Source of the DNA: Rhynochetos jubatus | Lineage: Eukaryota; Chordata; Aves; Eurypygiformes; Rhynochetidae | DNA length: 64,000 nt | Direction: 5' to 3' | Assembly (NCBI GenBank): GCA_027574665.1 | Contig: CM050652.1 | Span: 9,032,589-9,096,588, forward strand | Shown: positions 1 to 13,279 of the stretch, in pieces | Layout: every line of letters begins with the position of its first letter | Numbering within the stretch: the stretch's first letter is position 1 | Position numbers and translations under genes: made by a program | The notes under the pieces: generated by a model | The model's input: the letters and a program-made list of their open reading frames with translations, nothing else | Told to the model about the DNA's origin: nothing | Databases searched by the model: none

Positions 1-3000
1 TTCAAAGGCATTGTCTTATTTACTCAGGTATTATTAAGCAGGCCTTGAGAATTAGAATGTGGTAGTATTTTTCACACTGATTTTTACGTGCTTGTGTAAA
101 GGCTGATAAATGTTTTTCTGGCTGTTTGTAACAATGAGCTGGAGATCTGTACATCTGATAGAACTAACCTCTCCCTGCTGCTAATGAGTAGAGACATAAA
201 TCTCTTCTTTTATTTACAGTTTACAAGAAATAGAATTGTATCTTAATGTGCAGTTAATTTCTGGTCTTTTTTGTCACAGACAAGTGTCCAGAGAGTATAA
301 TTATCACTACAACTGACCGAATGCTTTATATATATTATTTATGGAATATGTTTCTGAATTAACCATTGACTCTTTCTGATCCAGTCTGGATTTTCTACTG
401 GAGAAGGGGGAGTACATTTTTCCAAAAAACCCTGTACAACCCAAAATATTTTTGAGGTCACATAAGAGCTCTGGGCAGTTATTAAAAAGGATATGAATAA
501 AAAGTAATACACAGAGGTTAAGGAGCCAAAGTTAGAAGACAGCATTGTAAAGATGGTAACAGATCTGTCATTCTTGGTTCTTCTGGGTAATTTCATTATT
601 GAAAAATTAACACCCTCCTGAAGCTTAGACTGAAAATGCATGCAAAAAAGAAAACCTGTGTATACTGTAACTTCAAAATCTTCAATCTTCAAATTTTCAG
701 GTGTTACTGTGACTTTTGCCATTAAAAATTCTGGTATTTAATTTCTTTTTTTTTAAGGCTTCAGCATTTCAGATCATGTGACATTCCATTCAAACCAACA
801 GAAAGCATATCACCAGCTGGCTCTTTGTCTTTGCTATGCCTCAGTTAAAAATGCCTTTCACTTCACTGACACAACGCCACGTGTCATGAAATGAATTTCC
901 TTTCACAGATTCTGGGTGTCATTCATAAAAATGTAATTAGATTCACCTTGGCCATGTAAGTAGCCTGAAGAAGCAAAATACTGAGTTCAGAGACTCAGTT
1001 TTTGACAGGGGCACAAGTCATGAGCTGTGTACTTCAGCACTTTTGGATTGTCTAGAAAACAGTTGAAAATACTAGTCAAAACTGCTAGCTGTTCAAATGT
1101 ACATGAACATCTAATTTACTGGTGATTTGGCCCATTATTAACCTTTTTGTATGATTCCCGCAATATGCTTGGTAAAACTGCCTCAGGTATAGATTTGTCT
1201 CAAAAGCCTTCTTGCCCAATTACTCCAAAATTGCTTGAGAAGAAATAGCAATCAGGAATAATTAATGTAATATTTTTCTGATGTTATGCAAGATGAGTGC
1301 AAGATGTGTTTGTGGGTAGGCCAGGAAGGGTAGAGTGAGAGGTTGGGAAGAAAGAAGAAAGAATGAGCCTTCATGGAGCTTCCCTGTAAGGTAAAAATAC
1401 AGAATATTTGTTATACAAGACTGTTAGCATGATATGTTTCTACTGATCCCTTAGGGACAGTCCTCAGTCTTTGATAGAGTACCATCGGTCTTTGATAGAG
1501 TTCCCAGTAATGGATGCAAAATTTAGTGATGGATAGAAAGATGAAATACCTCTGCCATTGTGTGAACTTAGTGTTTTGTCACATTGATTGCTAGCAATAA
1601 TGGTTTGGATGCTACAAGTTATAGTTCTGATTCAGATTTTCATGAGAATTTAGATCTGGGATTCAGTGCCTCAGATCCTCTTTTGCTGAGATTCACAATT
1701 GGCTGGATGTGCCCTTAACATTCAGGAAGATTTTAAATAGAATTCAGTTTCATAACCCTGTGCTATCCTCTTTTCCCTTCTAGGCTGTCTTCCTACCTTA
1801 TCTTCAAGTCAGTGGATTTTCAGGTATGGTATAACTCTTAGGAGTGTGACCCTATAAAGTTTTACTTAAAAAAATCAGGAATGGTAATCATGGACCTGAA
1901 AAATAATATTTCAAAACCAGTGAGATTAAATGGCATTTCATATCCCCATAATAAAATAAAAAAGATTTGGAGAATGAATTTCTCACAAATGATAATGCAT
2001 TAAATCTCTTGTGGGCTCTGATTCAGGCTAACAGCAGAGTTGCATGCACCTGAAAAACATCTTTGTAAAAGTAAGGCTTCCAGACACTACCTTATAAAAA
2101 TTATAACAGGTGCCATTATATTGGAGACAGATAACAGCCCAGTTAAGAATGGTTTACCTTTATTGCTATCACATGTAATTTAAAACCAACTCCTGAGTTT
2201 CTTTCTTGTTTCAGATTCATAGTGGGTAAAATTCAATGATGTTGTGAATTTTTCCATGTATGAAAATGTGAAGTCACTGTTCTGTACTACTTTTCTCATG
2301 AATTTACACTTACTCTGTAGTCATTTTTATTCCCACATTGGATTCATTAACCATGCATATGTAAAAGGACAGTATGGGCTCAACTGGAAAATGATGTTCA
2401 AAAGCATGCATTGCTCTTTCTAGGCACATCTATTACTATTTTGGCTAATGTAGTTTATTGTTATTTGACTAATATCTATACATACTTCTTTTCTTTGGTT
2501 CTGCCAAGAAAGGCACTCATACCAGCTCTCAGTGAGAACATTTTGCATCTTTATTTAGGTCTTACAAAGTTATGAGCAGTGAACAAATTATCAGTGAAAA
2601 AATCCTATTTTATTCACCCCGCCATTCTTTTTTTTCCATCTTTCCTCCTTCCTTATCACAAGTGAACCTGTTTATTTAGTACAGTAGTCCTGGAAACAGA
2701 GACAAAAATGTCTTGACAAGTCTGAGAGTCATCAGTTTTTCAGCAGGCATTACAAGACTGTCTTATCTCCTAATTACTCAGGGAGGCACAAGCTGCACTC
2801 CCAGGGCTTTCCTGAAATACAGAACATTTGTATTCCAGTTGTTCACCTCTCTTTTGCTTCTAGAGAAGCAAGAAGATGGCAGAAAAATCTTCCATGGAAA
2901 CTGCTATGCAGCTTCCTGCTCCAACAGTTTTTGAAGTCTTGATCCTGAAATCTGACTTCATCAATGGTAAATACAAAGGGCTACAGAGTTGCAACGAAGT

Positions 3001-5107
3001 CAGTGAAAGTGTCCTTGAGTCTGTGCCTCATAATATATGATGGTAATGGGAGAGCTAAGATATAAAGTTTGTAAGTCCAGAACATAAAGTCAGTGTATGA
3101 AAGGAAAAGACTAGGAAGTTTTAAGAGTCTATAGGAACAAAACCTGACGGCGAGTTTGTTTCATCACTCTCAAAACCTATAGGAAAATTTAAAAAAAATT
3201 GTTCTCACTAAGTGATAAGAAGGTGAAGGTTTAAGTGTGTGAAGAGAGAGGAGGAGGTGTTAGGGACGGTATGAGTTTGTTAGATTGAGTGATTTGGCTC
3301 CTAAAGAAGCAGTGTTGAGTGATGAGGAAGAGAAAAGGAAAAATGAAGAACTCCATTCTAGTCAATAAAATGTTAAGGAGAGGCATTGCATGAACAGATC
3401 ATTTTTTTGCAGTTTGATTCCTCCCTGCTGAATGTAAGGGAAATAAATACTTTGGGGGTTTCAGAAAAGAATGCACTGAAAATTTTTATTCCAGGAACCG
3501 TTCCATTTCTTATCAATAATGCTGTATACTGTATATAAACATTTACCAAGAGAGTTAAAGATATAAGAAGAGATTTAATTTACTGATGAAAGAACTGCAT
3601 AGAAAAGACTTAAGGAAATTCAGGCCTGAGATGTTATTTTGAACTGACTGCAACATGTTTCCTTCTTCATAGTCTGAGAAGAACCACCTTGTTACTCTGC
3701 TCACATAATTCCAGTTTTTGACATAGAATCATGCTTTATCAGGATCTAAAATAGCCTTTTATAAACTTGAATAGGGTGAACTTTTGTTTCTGTTTCTGAA
3801 CACTGTTCTGATGAGAGAAGTTTCTTAGATCCAGAGAACTCCCTGACCATTCTGGAGATGAGAATGAAAAAATGCTGAAGTACAATAGGGAAACAGCAGA
3901 AATCTGCCACATTTTTATATATGATCCTTTCAACTCTTGAGCAAATATTTGTGAATCTAGAAATAGCCAAACCAACCATTAGGTCCTGTCTTCTTCCTTC
4001 TTCCTTACTTGGATAAAATATACAATGATGAGTATGAGGGCAGGTCAGGAAGGACAAATGGCAGATGTAATGGGAAGTTGCTGTCATGCTTTCTATCCCT
4101 TACAAAAGTATGGCTTAATAGTGTCTGAAGGCCTCTGATTGTTAAGGTCTTCAACATGGCTATCCTGCCCTTATGACACTACAAGTTGTGAAGGATGGGT
4201 ATTTGTCACAATGTCCCTTCCTCAGGGATTGTTTCTGTAGAGGAGAGTGACTGAGATTTCCAAGCCAGCCTGAGCCTTTTTTCTCTGCATCTACCACCAA
4301 GAAACATAACTACAGTGGAGAAGATTCAGCCTTTCTCTCTCTGTTCTGTATGAAATTTGACCTGATTCATAAGAGGTGATCCTCACTTTCTAGCTTGCTA
4401 CTCTTCCTGAAGGCTTCCTGCTTCGATGTGATTGATATGTGAATGCATTTTCCAGACATGCTTTCTCACTTTTTTTTCCCCTCTCCTTTCTTATTTCTGA
4501 AAAGAAGAAACAAGGGGAAAAAATGAACTGTAAAAGAAGCACAAACCCAGAGATTTGATGAATGATGAGTGCAGCCTCAAGGTACCTCCAGGTAAAAATG
4601 GGGTAATCGGACAGCATAATATCATATGACTTCAAGACATGATGAGACTAGCAGTCATACAGCATTCAATTATATATGTCCAAATACTAGTCTGTCTTCA
4701 ACCACCCTTCTTCTGGGGCCTCTCTATCATTTAGCTCACAGTGAAGGATGCTTTGTTCCTTTAGGCATAGAGGAGATTTGTCAGATATCCTTCAGCTTGG
4801 TTTTAGGAGGAGGGGAGGACACGTGATTCCAGCCTGTCTCAGCAGCACTGCCTGTCCTGGCAGGTCTGTGACAAGGACAGCCCAAACAGCTACTCACTTT
4901 CCTCTTCTTCCAATGCGGTTTTGATACGTATGCATCCAGTCCTACTTTCCTCAGCCCATCAACCTTCCTGGATGCTCATCCCTTGGCTCTTTGACTTCCA
5001 GTGCATTCCAGTGAATGGCTTTTGGGTTTATAGCTGATCAAGATGTATGTTTCTGTTCTTGCAGTTTTAGGATATCATAGTGCTTCTCTGAAAATATCCA
5101 CGGGTGA
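1..5107. other. AT-rich non-coding stretch, no gene seen
   Basis: I see no gene or recognisable transposon here. The open frames are short (the longest are 127 codons on the minus strand at 339-722 and 113 codons at 3746-4087). They overlap one another in different frames and resemble no family I know. The only local structure I can point to is a 14-base direct repeat near position 1470, listed separately. Confidence 0.7.
1467..1501. repeat. Short direct repeat, 14-bp unit, 21-bp period
   Basis: GTCTTTGATAGAGT occurs at 1467-1480 and again, without mismatch, at 1488-1501. The offset is 21 bases. This looks like a small local duplication followed by divergence of the spacer. No function is implied. 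Confidence 0.85.
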
Positions 5108-5329
5108 GGGAATTGTTCCCCCACGGAGAGGGTGGTGAGGCACTGGAAGAGGTTGCCCAGAGAAGCTGTGGATGCTCCATGCCTGGCTGTCTTCAAGGCC
5201 AGGCTGGATGAGGCTTTGAACAACCTGGCCTAGTGGAGGGTGTCCATGCCCATGGCAGGGGGTTGGAACTAGATGATCTTTAAGGTCCCTTCCAACCCTA
5301 ACCATTCTAAGATTCTGTGATTCTATGAG
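5108..5329 (+). mobile_element. CR1 LINE, 5'-truncated 3' tail
   Basis: This is the 3' end of a chicken-repeat-1 (CR1) LINE in plus orientation. It encodes the last residues of ORF2: the frame reads VVRHWKRLPREAVDAPCLAV, the usual C-terminus. A 3' UTR segment follows (GTTGGAACTAGATGATCTTTAAGG), then the terminal ATTCT(A/G)(A/T)GATTCTRTGATTCTATGA-type short repeats at about 5306-5328. Strong 5' truncation is normal for CR1, which primes reverse transcription at its 3' end. Substitutions in the terminal repeat indicate an old, inactive copy. The left boundary is fuzzy by about 15 bases. The antisense frame at 5075-5479 (134 codons) is a shadow of this element. Confidence 0.93.
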
Positions 5330-8300
5330 TTGGGAATAGAGCCTAAAGAATGCAAGACCAGCATGGTGTCTGAGTTCTTTCCTATATGTTTGGTATTTCT
5401 TAATGAGGAAACATAGAACCTCTTGCTTTACTTCTTTCTGAATCTTCTGTTTAGGTGGAAGGAAATCTCTCTGTAACACAGGCTTGCATACAGGGTGAGA
5501 GTCTCAAACTGATGAGACTAATGAAGACAGTGGGGATGGGAATCCCTTCCTAGTCACAATGCTTAAAAAAGCATCCTTTGAGCTAGGCTGATTAGTGCTG
5601 CTCTATTATTCAGAAATGCCTGAGAAACAGTCTGTATTTAGTATATTTTAAATGGTGTGTCTATTTCAAACTGTATGGAAGATTTAAAATATGTTTTGTA
5701 TATATGTAACTACATATAACAACAGATGGTATATATGAGATAGATACATTGTGTGGCTGACTCTACACTGGGGTGGTCACATAAGACAGTAATTTTTTAA
5801 ATAATGTTATAATTAATCCTTTTTTTGTTAAAGAATATTTTATTTTTCTTACCTTTATATACCCTGTAAGTATTAGGAATATTTTTTAATTAAATTACAG
5901 AGATTTCCTGACACATACATCATGTCACATAAACCAATTTTGAATATACCTCTTAAAGCAGGTTAAGACCTAATTAATGTGGAGTAATTATAACACTTGT
6001 GCTGTGTCCAGATGTACAGCCCCTTTATACAAACCATGACATTTTATTCCTATTTCTGAACAACATAAGTCATTAGCAGACTTTAAGTGTCCGTTGGAAA
6101 TGCCTGCCTCAGGGCTATGTTGCTGTGTCCCTGGCCTGTCCCTGAACATTGACAGTCAGCTGTAGTTCTTTAAAGGTTTATACACAGATAGAGTACAACA
6201 TTAAAGACTTTGAGTCAATGAAATTCACAGCGACTTGAGGAAGCTGCACCTGCCCCAGTCTCTTCTTTCAGTGGAAGAGGATCGAAAGCTGAATATTTCC
6301 TTGATGAGAGGATAATGAATGGGGAAGATCTGTTGAAAGTCCATAGTAACTGTTCTGCTGTCTCCTTTCCTGTGACTGAAGTAGCTTTAAAAAAGGTTTA
6401 TTTGTATCAGGTAAAACACAATATTTCAGTCCTGCAACAAAACAGAGAAAGCATCCTGGAAATAGCACTTACCCTCTGTATCGATAGCCCTGTTTTGTTT
6501 GAACCTTTGGCACAGGGAGGCTTCTCTCTCATCCAAAGGAAGTGGAAAAGACACAAACTAGAGTTTTTGTGCACACAGAAAGAAAGAAGGCCTCTTCTTC
6601 CTTTGGGTTTCTCTCTATAAAATCTTCTGTTGCATCACCTTTTGCTATTGCCACAACCTTGTAGTGTGGTTGTGTGCAGTATGGAAATGTCCACCCCGCT
6701 TGCCAACCATTGTACTTGTTTTTTTTTATTGTTTCTTTATTTGTTTTATACTCACTTTTATGTAGCTTTGACTCAGATATAAATGTTTATAGACTTCTGG
6801 ATTTCTTTTTGCAATAAGCATTGTTTTAAATCAGTATAAGCTCCAGGGAAGTCATTGGTACAGAGACCAAAATTATGTTTCCCTATATATAAGACCATGA
6901 AAGAGGAACATAGGAATCTGTTCCTGCTTCTTAAGTAGCTTCCTTTGATCTCTGTGCTAATGCTTCTCCGACCTAGGCCCAAACTGGAAAGCTTTATAGC
7001 TATTATATCTGCAGTGTTGACACCTATAATGCTGGTGAATAGACATGATCTATGTTATATTCTAGTGAACAAAGAATAGAGATGAAACTAGCCACTCTTT
7101 TCAGAGTAGCTACACTTGAATGATTCTGGGTCACTGCTGAACAGGTGCAGTAGCCTACATATCCCATCCATTACCCTTTAAACCAAAGATTTCCAACTAC
7201 GGTGCCGGGTGCCATCTCCACACTTCTTACCAGCACTGTGGCTTAGGCAATGCTGTCCAAGGGCAGCTGTCCCTTCAGCTGCTAAGTAGTTAACAGTGAT
7301 CTGCTGGTGGCAGCATTTTTCACTCTGTTCATGGAACTTGGCACAGGAATTTACAGACATAGAAGCATAAATATTGAATCCCCATTTTCATCCCAGTGAA
7401 ACGATGGAATTCTAGTGTAAGGGGAAGGGTACATTGTAGACAGTCATTGCTTGCAGGAAAGAGGTGATAGTAAACAAACGGAAAACCAGAGGTTACACAG
7501 CTGCTGTTGAGAGCTTGACACAGGGCCAATATCCTGGGCTTTCCTGAAAGAGACTCATGGACAACAGTAACACAGCAAAATAAACCTGCGACCCCTGCCC
7601 TGAAACTTTTCATCCCTCACATTCATACTCTTCCAATACATTCTTTGTAACCTCTGTAATATTCCAAGAGATATAGGATTCATATTGATCACAGCTGTCT
7701 GTCTTCCAGCTTCAAGAAGCCACATGTTGATGTCCAAAACAGCACATCTACCATGACGTTATCTTGGGGATTTTCAGGGCATTTGTATTGGTCTGACTGG
7801 GGATGAAAAACCCTTTGCAATGCCATCTACCTGCATGAAGGGCCTAAGTTTCCAGTGATGCTCTTGCATTGCGGGTATGCATTAGCAACTGTGATGGCAG
7901 TTATTGAAAGTCTTGGGGATGTGGTCTGAAGGACAGATTCGAATTTTGTACCTATTGTACACCCCATGTTGTTTACAATATTTCAGTGCACGTGGATAAG
8001 TGTTTGCACCCAGTCCTTACTTACATCTCTTGCTGCAGGTGAATGTATTGTATTAGCTCCATAAATCATTTAAGATGTTTATTTACAAAGCGGTAAGATT
8101 TTAATGCTTCAAAGCTCTTACTTTTAATGCTTGTTTGTGGTGTTTTCTCCTCATTTATGCAGTTTGTCTCTGAGAAGGACAATCTTCCTGCTACAGATTA
8201 TATGAATGGTACAGTATAGTAAGTGTTAATCTGTAAAACCATGTAGCTCCACCAGGCCTAGATCACTAGACTCCTTCTCCATACATGTGTAACTGTTCCT

Positions 8301-8425
8301 CATGTTAATAAGGAAAGCATGCTCTTTGAAGAGGAAATACACACATCATGCTCCACATCCTAAAGCACTCAAGATGTATTTTTGACATGCCAGAGATAAG
8401 TAGCATGACACATAAATACACATAA

Positions 8426-8464
8426 TACTTGATGAGGTACCATACTACTTGATGAGACACCATA
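8426..8464. repeat. Two-copy tandem repeat, 20-bp period
   Basis: TACTTGATGAGGTACCATA at 8426-8444 is followed by TACTTGATGAGACACCATA at 8446-8464, a 17 of 19 match. It reads as a local tandem duplication with two substitutions. Confidence 0.85.
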
Positions 8465-9444
8465 ATATATACAAAACTATTATCACTCAGCTGTCTTCCA
8501 CTATACATGCTGAGACTATCAATAATCACACTTGGTTTGGATTTCTGGGTAATATCTTGAATTGAATTCAAATACAAGTATAACCTGGCTCTAAGCCTTT
8601 TTTCCTGCATTACAGGAAAAGCAGAGCTAATTCAAAGATGTTGTATTCACTGAGAATTTTGAAGCATGTATGTGCAACTATTTTGTGTAACTTGATCATT
8701 TAAGTTTTTTTTCTTTTTAGATGTTCTACACCCCCTTTCTTCTCCATTTTTCCAGCTTTGACCTAGAAAAGTAGAGAAGGAAGAATGTAATGCTTCAGTT
8801 TTCTTATATTTGTGAGAAAATTGGACAAAAAACATTGAGTCTGACTTTTTTTTTTAAGAAGTCTGGTTTTGGTCAAAATACCTTTGAACAAAATAATTAC
8901 TGCAGAAGCTGAATCAGACTGAAAGGCCATGCTAGAGCAAGAATCACAGTTAAAGAATAGAAATAAACGTAACAAACAAGAACCGTTAGAATTATTTAAA
9001 TGAAGACCTAGAATTAAAAATAAAATCAATACTGACTGGCAGACTGAGCACATGGAAACTTGCAGTTGGAAAAAAAAAAAATGTGTTCTGTAGAGTATGT
9101 GACACTCATTGACTTCTAAAGCAATTCAGATATAGGGCCTGAAATAGGAGCTGTAATCCTTAGCCAGTACCTAGCTGGTACTCATATTTCTACATTGCCA
9201 ATAAATAAGGAAACAAATGTCTAAGCTGCCTTGCAAATGGCTATATGTTGTACTCTGTAGGTCAGAGTATCCAGATCCACCTGTGTATCTAAAGCTCTCA
9301 TTCATATCAGTGAATACATATCTAAGAAGAATGCTGTATTTGACCTCATTTCCCCATTGAGTAAGACAGAGTAAAGTTTGGTTGTAACTGATATGAAATA
9401 ATCACTCTAAAAAAACATCTCCATCTGTATATATATACAACTTT

Positions 9445-9465
9445 CGAAGAACTACGAAGAACTAC
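9445..9465. repeat. Two-copy tandem repeat, 10-bp period
   Basis: CGAAGAACTA is repeated directly head to tail, followed by a partial third unit (CAACTAACTAC). It is a small local expansion with no recognisable role. Confidence 0.8.
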
Positions 9466-11475
9466 AACTAACTACATAAAAATGGAAACAGCAAAATCCT
9501 TAGTTGGGCTGAGAGCAAAAATTGTAATTCAATGTAAGTACTAAACTGGTCAGAGTTGTAGGCATGACCAGAAAGGGCAAAAGAATAAAATAACACAGCT
9601 TATCTCAAGTACCTGCTTTGACATGTCAACAGGACTCTGAATCAACTGTATTTTGATGCTTCCTAATATGTTGTTATATTCTGATTTGTCTCTTAACAGC
9701 TTACTTGTTTTGTATACCTTTGTGTGCCTTAAAAGGGAATTACTTCAATGAATAAACCAACTTCACTCAAATCCCAAAAAAGACATAGTTGGATTTTGGG
9801 TTTCATCATATGTTACATTATCTATTTTTAGGGCCCTATTTCTATTTCCAGAGATTATATAAAAATGGGCCTACTTCTTGTACTGATTCATTTACACTTC
9901 TTCAGATTAGAGGACTCAGGGCTGAGCATGAAAGCCTGTACTGAGGTACCAATGTCCATGTGATTCCACCACAGCATGAATATATGACCCAAACTGTGAA
10001 TAATTAGAATGATAGCATAGTTAAGATTTTCTTTCTTCAAGATACTTATGAAGAGTATTAATAAGGAATTTGAAGAGCCAGCAGCAGAAATCCGAGTACT
10101 CTTCACACAGAAGAATGTCACATGGGTCTGTGCTTTGCAATGGCTTTTCGTATGGGGCATCCTCTTTCAGACAGACTTTGAATCACTGTGCAAATTTACA
10201 CCTTTTCCTCTCTATCCAGAGTTCATCTCTACCACATTTCCTTGCTTATTAGATGATAAGTTTTAATTCTTTTTTGGGTTTTGCTGCTAGGTCAAAAACT
10301 CAGCATCTCCAGTCATGTATTTTCCACAACTTGGAGAGAAACAAGGACATGAACAAATATAGCTGAAGAAAACAAAATATACAGAAAGCAGTTATATAAA
10401 AAAGCTAGATCATTACATGCCCCCTTGCACAAGTGAATTGAAATCCTATTTTATTGTGTGAGCCTCTATTTTCTGCAGTACAAGATGAGCAGTACTTTGT
10501 GAGTTAGGTCACTGTGAAATACTGTTTTCATTTGTTACCCTTCAGTATAACATTATGCCTCATTTAATTCATGCTAGCTGAAGCCTTCACAGAGGAATTT
10601 TCCTTTTTGATGTCCCTCTGATTCTTGCTGCAATGGTGTTTGAGCATATCTTCAACAAGAACAAACCCCTTCTTAGCTCCCAGTTTGGGGCAGAAAATCA
10701 TTAACACATTTGACAGAGATGAAGGAAAAATTAAGCCACTTTCTCTGTTCGATAGGGAGCAAGAACCAAGTGGTCGAAAGGTCTCTAGCTCTCTCCAGTG
10801 CCCTAAGTCATACAGCAATTAACTTCTTGTGTGCATGGTGGCTTAAATCACTACGCATCATGCTCTCTCTGCAATGAATGTAAAACAGCTAAGGCTAGCA
10901 AACAGAATCAGGGAGCAATGCACTGCAGGACGGTACTAAGTTCAGCTTTCCCTGCTCAGCAAGCAAGCTGCATGTGAACATCGAGCAAAGCCCCAGCAGC
11001 AGGGCTAAGATCACTTTTTTTTTTAACTGCTCTTTCCCAGCCAAGTGTGTCACTGGGTCAGACTCACACTGATTTTATTGCATTGTTCAGTGGTAGAGGA
11101 AAGGATCAATTCCACTTTGTAGCTATATTTCCTGGGGAAATATTCAATAGTAGTCTGGAGAAAGGACAACACTGAATTGACTCCGTGATCCAACACTAAG
11201 ATGGTGACAATATAGGTGGAACTGACTCGTGATGCCAGATGCTGCCTTCCACAGCCAGAGGCCTCAATCCTTTCATTACCCCGTCCTACACGGAGGGAGA
11301 CAGATCTTAAGGAAAATGAAGCTTTACAACTTCTGATGTTTGTTGACTCGTAGCACTGGAGCAGGGCAGCAGAGCTGCCCATAACATTTACCCCTAATGT
11401 TGCTGCATTCTCATGGTTCTCAACATGCTCCATTCCCACAACAGTTCTGATTCACAGGAGAGGGTGGGGAGGCCT

Positions 11476-11562
11476 TTTCTTCTTGCAGGTAATGTAAATT
11501 TTCTACAAGAAAAGATGTTTCTTCTTGCAGAAAGCGCTAGTTTTCTACAAGGAAAAAAGATG
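11476..11562. repeat. Two-copy tandem duplication, 42-bp period
   Basis: Each unit begins TTTCTTCTTGCAG and contains TTTTCTACAAG followed by an A-rich run and AAAGATG. Copy one spans 11476-11517 and copy two about 11518-11562. The copies match well at both ends and differ in the middle and in A-run length. In translation they give a repeated FLLA...FLQ(E/G)K pattern, but there is no sign of a real protein. The pair sits about 80 bases upstream of a CR1 fragment. Confidence 0.85.
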
Positions 11563-11640
11563 TTGACTATCCTGCAGCTTGGTTATGAAGGAACTGCTCT
11601 GCAATGTCTGGAATCCCACAGTGTGACTGATTGTTATCAT

Positions 11641-12480
11641 TTGACCTTGACAGGCTTGATGAGTGGGCCAGTGTGGACTACATGAAGTTTGACAAGGCCA
11701 AGTGCAAGGTCCTGCACCTGGCATGGGGCAATCCCCGATATCAATACAGACTAGGGGATGAATGTATTGAGATCAGCCTTGCAGAGAAGGGGACGAATTA
11801 GACATGAGTTGGCAATTCACTCTTGCAGCCCAGAAAGCCAACTGTATCCCGGGCTGTATCCAGAGAGGCGTGGCCATCAGGTTAAGACAGGGGATGCTCT
11901 CCCTCTACTCTGCTCTCATGATACCCCACCTGGAGTACTACCTGCAGCTCTGGGACCCTCTGCGCAAGACATGGAGCTTTTAAAATGGGACCAGAGGAGG
12001 GCCATAAAAATGGTCAGGGAGCTTGAACACCTCTCCTATGAAGGCAGGCTGAGAGATTGGGGTTGTTCAGCCTGAAGAAGAGAAGGCTTCAAAAAGACCT
12101 TACTACATCCTTTCAAACTATAAAGAGGGAATCATAAGTTTCATAAGAGACTTTTTACCAGGGCCTGTAATGACAGGAAAAAGGGCAACAGTTTTAAACT
12201 GCGAGTAGGTTTATATTGGACATAAGGAAGAAATTCTTTATGATGAGGGTGGTGAGGCACTGGAACAGGTTGCCCAGAGGAGCTGTGGATGACCCATCAT
12301 TGGTACTGTTCAAGGTCAGGTTAGATGGGGCTTTGAGCAACCTGACCTATGAAGGATATCCCTGCCTTCATAGGGGTGGGATTCATTGGCAGTGGGATTG
12401 AAGTACATGGTTTTCAATAGTCCCTTCCAACACAAACCTTTCTTTGATTTTATGATTCTATAATTCTATGATTCTATAAT
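11641..12480 (+). mobile_element. CR1 LINE fragment: ORF2 3' part plus 3' UTR
   Basis: This is a plus-strand CR1 copy of about 840 bases. It starts inside the post-reverse-transcriptase part of ORF2: translation near 11650 reads LDEWASVDYMKFDKAKCKVL, matching the usual DEWA...NKGKCKVLHLG stretch. It continues through the PHLEYCVQ-like and RRAIKMVRELEHLSYEGRLR segments at about 11925-12055 and the C-terminal [20 protein letters not shown] at 12222-12285. The 3' UTR and an enlarged terminal repeat follow (about four ATTCTATR-like units, about 12446-12480). Segments of ORF2 fall in different frames and contain stops, so the copy is dead. It is 5'-truncated, as is typical for CR1. Only the left boundary is uncertain. 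Confidence 0.93.
12216..12401 (+). pseudogene. CR1 ORF2 C-terminal remnant
   Basis: This open stretch inside the CR1 copy encodes the conserved ORF2 C-terminus ([20 protein letters not shown], then [17 protein letters not shown]). The function of this tail in CR1 is not well defined; it lies after the reverse transcriptase domain. The initiating ATG is internal to the ancestral frame and is not a genuine start. The frame runs on into 3' UTR sequence. Upstream ORF2 sequence (11758-12075) lies in another frame. Confidence 0.85.
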
Positions 12481-12979
12481 CTAAAAGTTATTCTACAAAA
12501 TCTACTACACTCATACAGAATGTACAATATATGTCCTTAAAGCTTTGACATATAATTCTGTTTGCACTTGTTTTCCAAAAAGTCTCTGACCTTTCTATTA
12601 CATTTCAAGTGTCTATCATCTAACTCCTGAAGTCATGATGTATTTGAAATGCAGTGGTAAGCTTTTCTAATAGTGCAAAATACACAGTTTTCATCCATTG
12701 CTTATTTTTGAAGGTTGGATTTGCTAGGGAAAAAATCATTTGGGTCTACTACTTGGACTGAGAAGAAACACACTATTCCAGATGGAAAAATTAAAACAGA
12801 GAGGTACAGGGAACTGAAAGACGTCTCACAGAAATCCTTGTGTAGCTTTAGGGAGAGGTATTGCTTTACATTCTGACTATAACAAACATACATTTCATTG
12901 CAGATTTACCTCCAGCTGTGAGCCCAGCTATGTATGTTGTAAAGTAATATAGAGTGAAAGGATAGTTGTATGTTAAAAA
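12481..12979. other. Non-coding spacer between CR1 and MIR-like remnant
   Basis: I see no gene or repeat. A 63-codon minus-strand frame at 12702-12893 has no recognisable similarity and is probably a chance frame. Confidence 0.65.
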
Positions 12980-13130
12980 CAAAGTACTGGGTGTCAGGAT
13001 GTATGGGTTTCAACCTGGATTTACCCTGCACTATGCATTGAAATAAACCTTTAGGACTGTTTCTTTCTCCCTCTGAATGACTGCTTGTAAAATTAATGTA
13101 GCATTTACACAGTTGTTGGAGGTACTGGAC
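12980..13130 (+). repeat. Possible MIR-type SINE remnant
   Basis: The order of blocks follows the MIR consensus as I recall it. First comes GTGTCAGGATGTATGGGTTTC, then an AACCTGGATTTACCCTGCAC-like stretch. CTGTTTCTTTCTCCCTCTG, TGTAAAATTAATGTAGCATT and ACACAGTTGTTGGAGG follow. MIR has GGGTTCGAATCC, CTCAGTTTCCTCATCTGTAAAATG and CACAGGGTTGTTGTGAGG in the same order. The match is diverged, as expected for such an ancient element, and it was judged by eye only. Confidence 0.4.
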
Positions 13131-13279
13131 TGCTAAGACAGTTTTGTGGGGGCGTTATTTTGGGTGACCAGTAGAAGTTGCTGAAATGTCATTGCAGACA
13201 TGACGAGTATTCACTTTCTGCATTTAGCATCATTCTCCATCATTTAGCTAAAAAGATTTCAGATAGTTAGAAGCTTACA

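Larger units (their letters stand above)
5330..11475. other. AT-rich non-coding stretch, no gene seen
   Basis: I see no gene or recognisable mobile element in this stretch. Small frames of 60-129 codons occur on both strands without recognisable domains. Local structure is limited to a 20-bp tandem duplication at 8426-8464 and a 10-bp-period repeat at 9445-9465. The part at 5640-5960 is particularly AT-rich. Confidence 0.65.

Noticed and set aside
339-722. 127-codon minus-strand frame as a gene
   Set aside because: No known domain; an apparent hydrophobic stretch follows from T-rich sequence on that strand.
5075-5479. 134-codon minus-strand frame as a gene
   Set aside because: It is the antisense of a CR1 3' tail plus flank.
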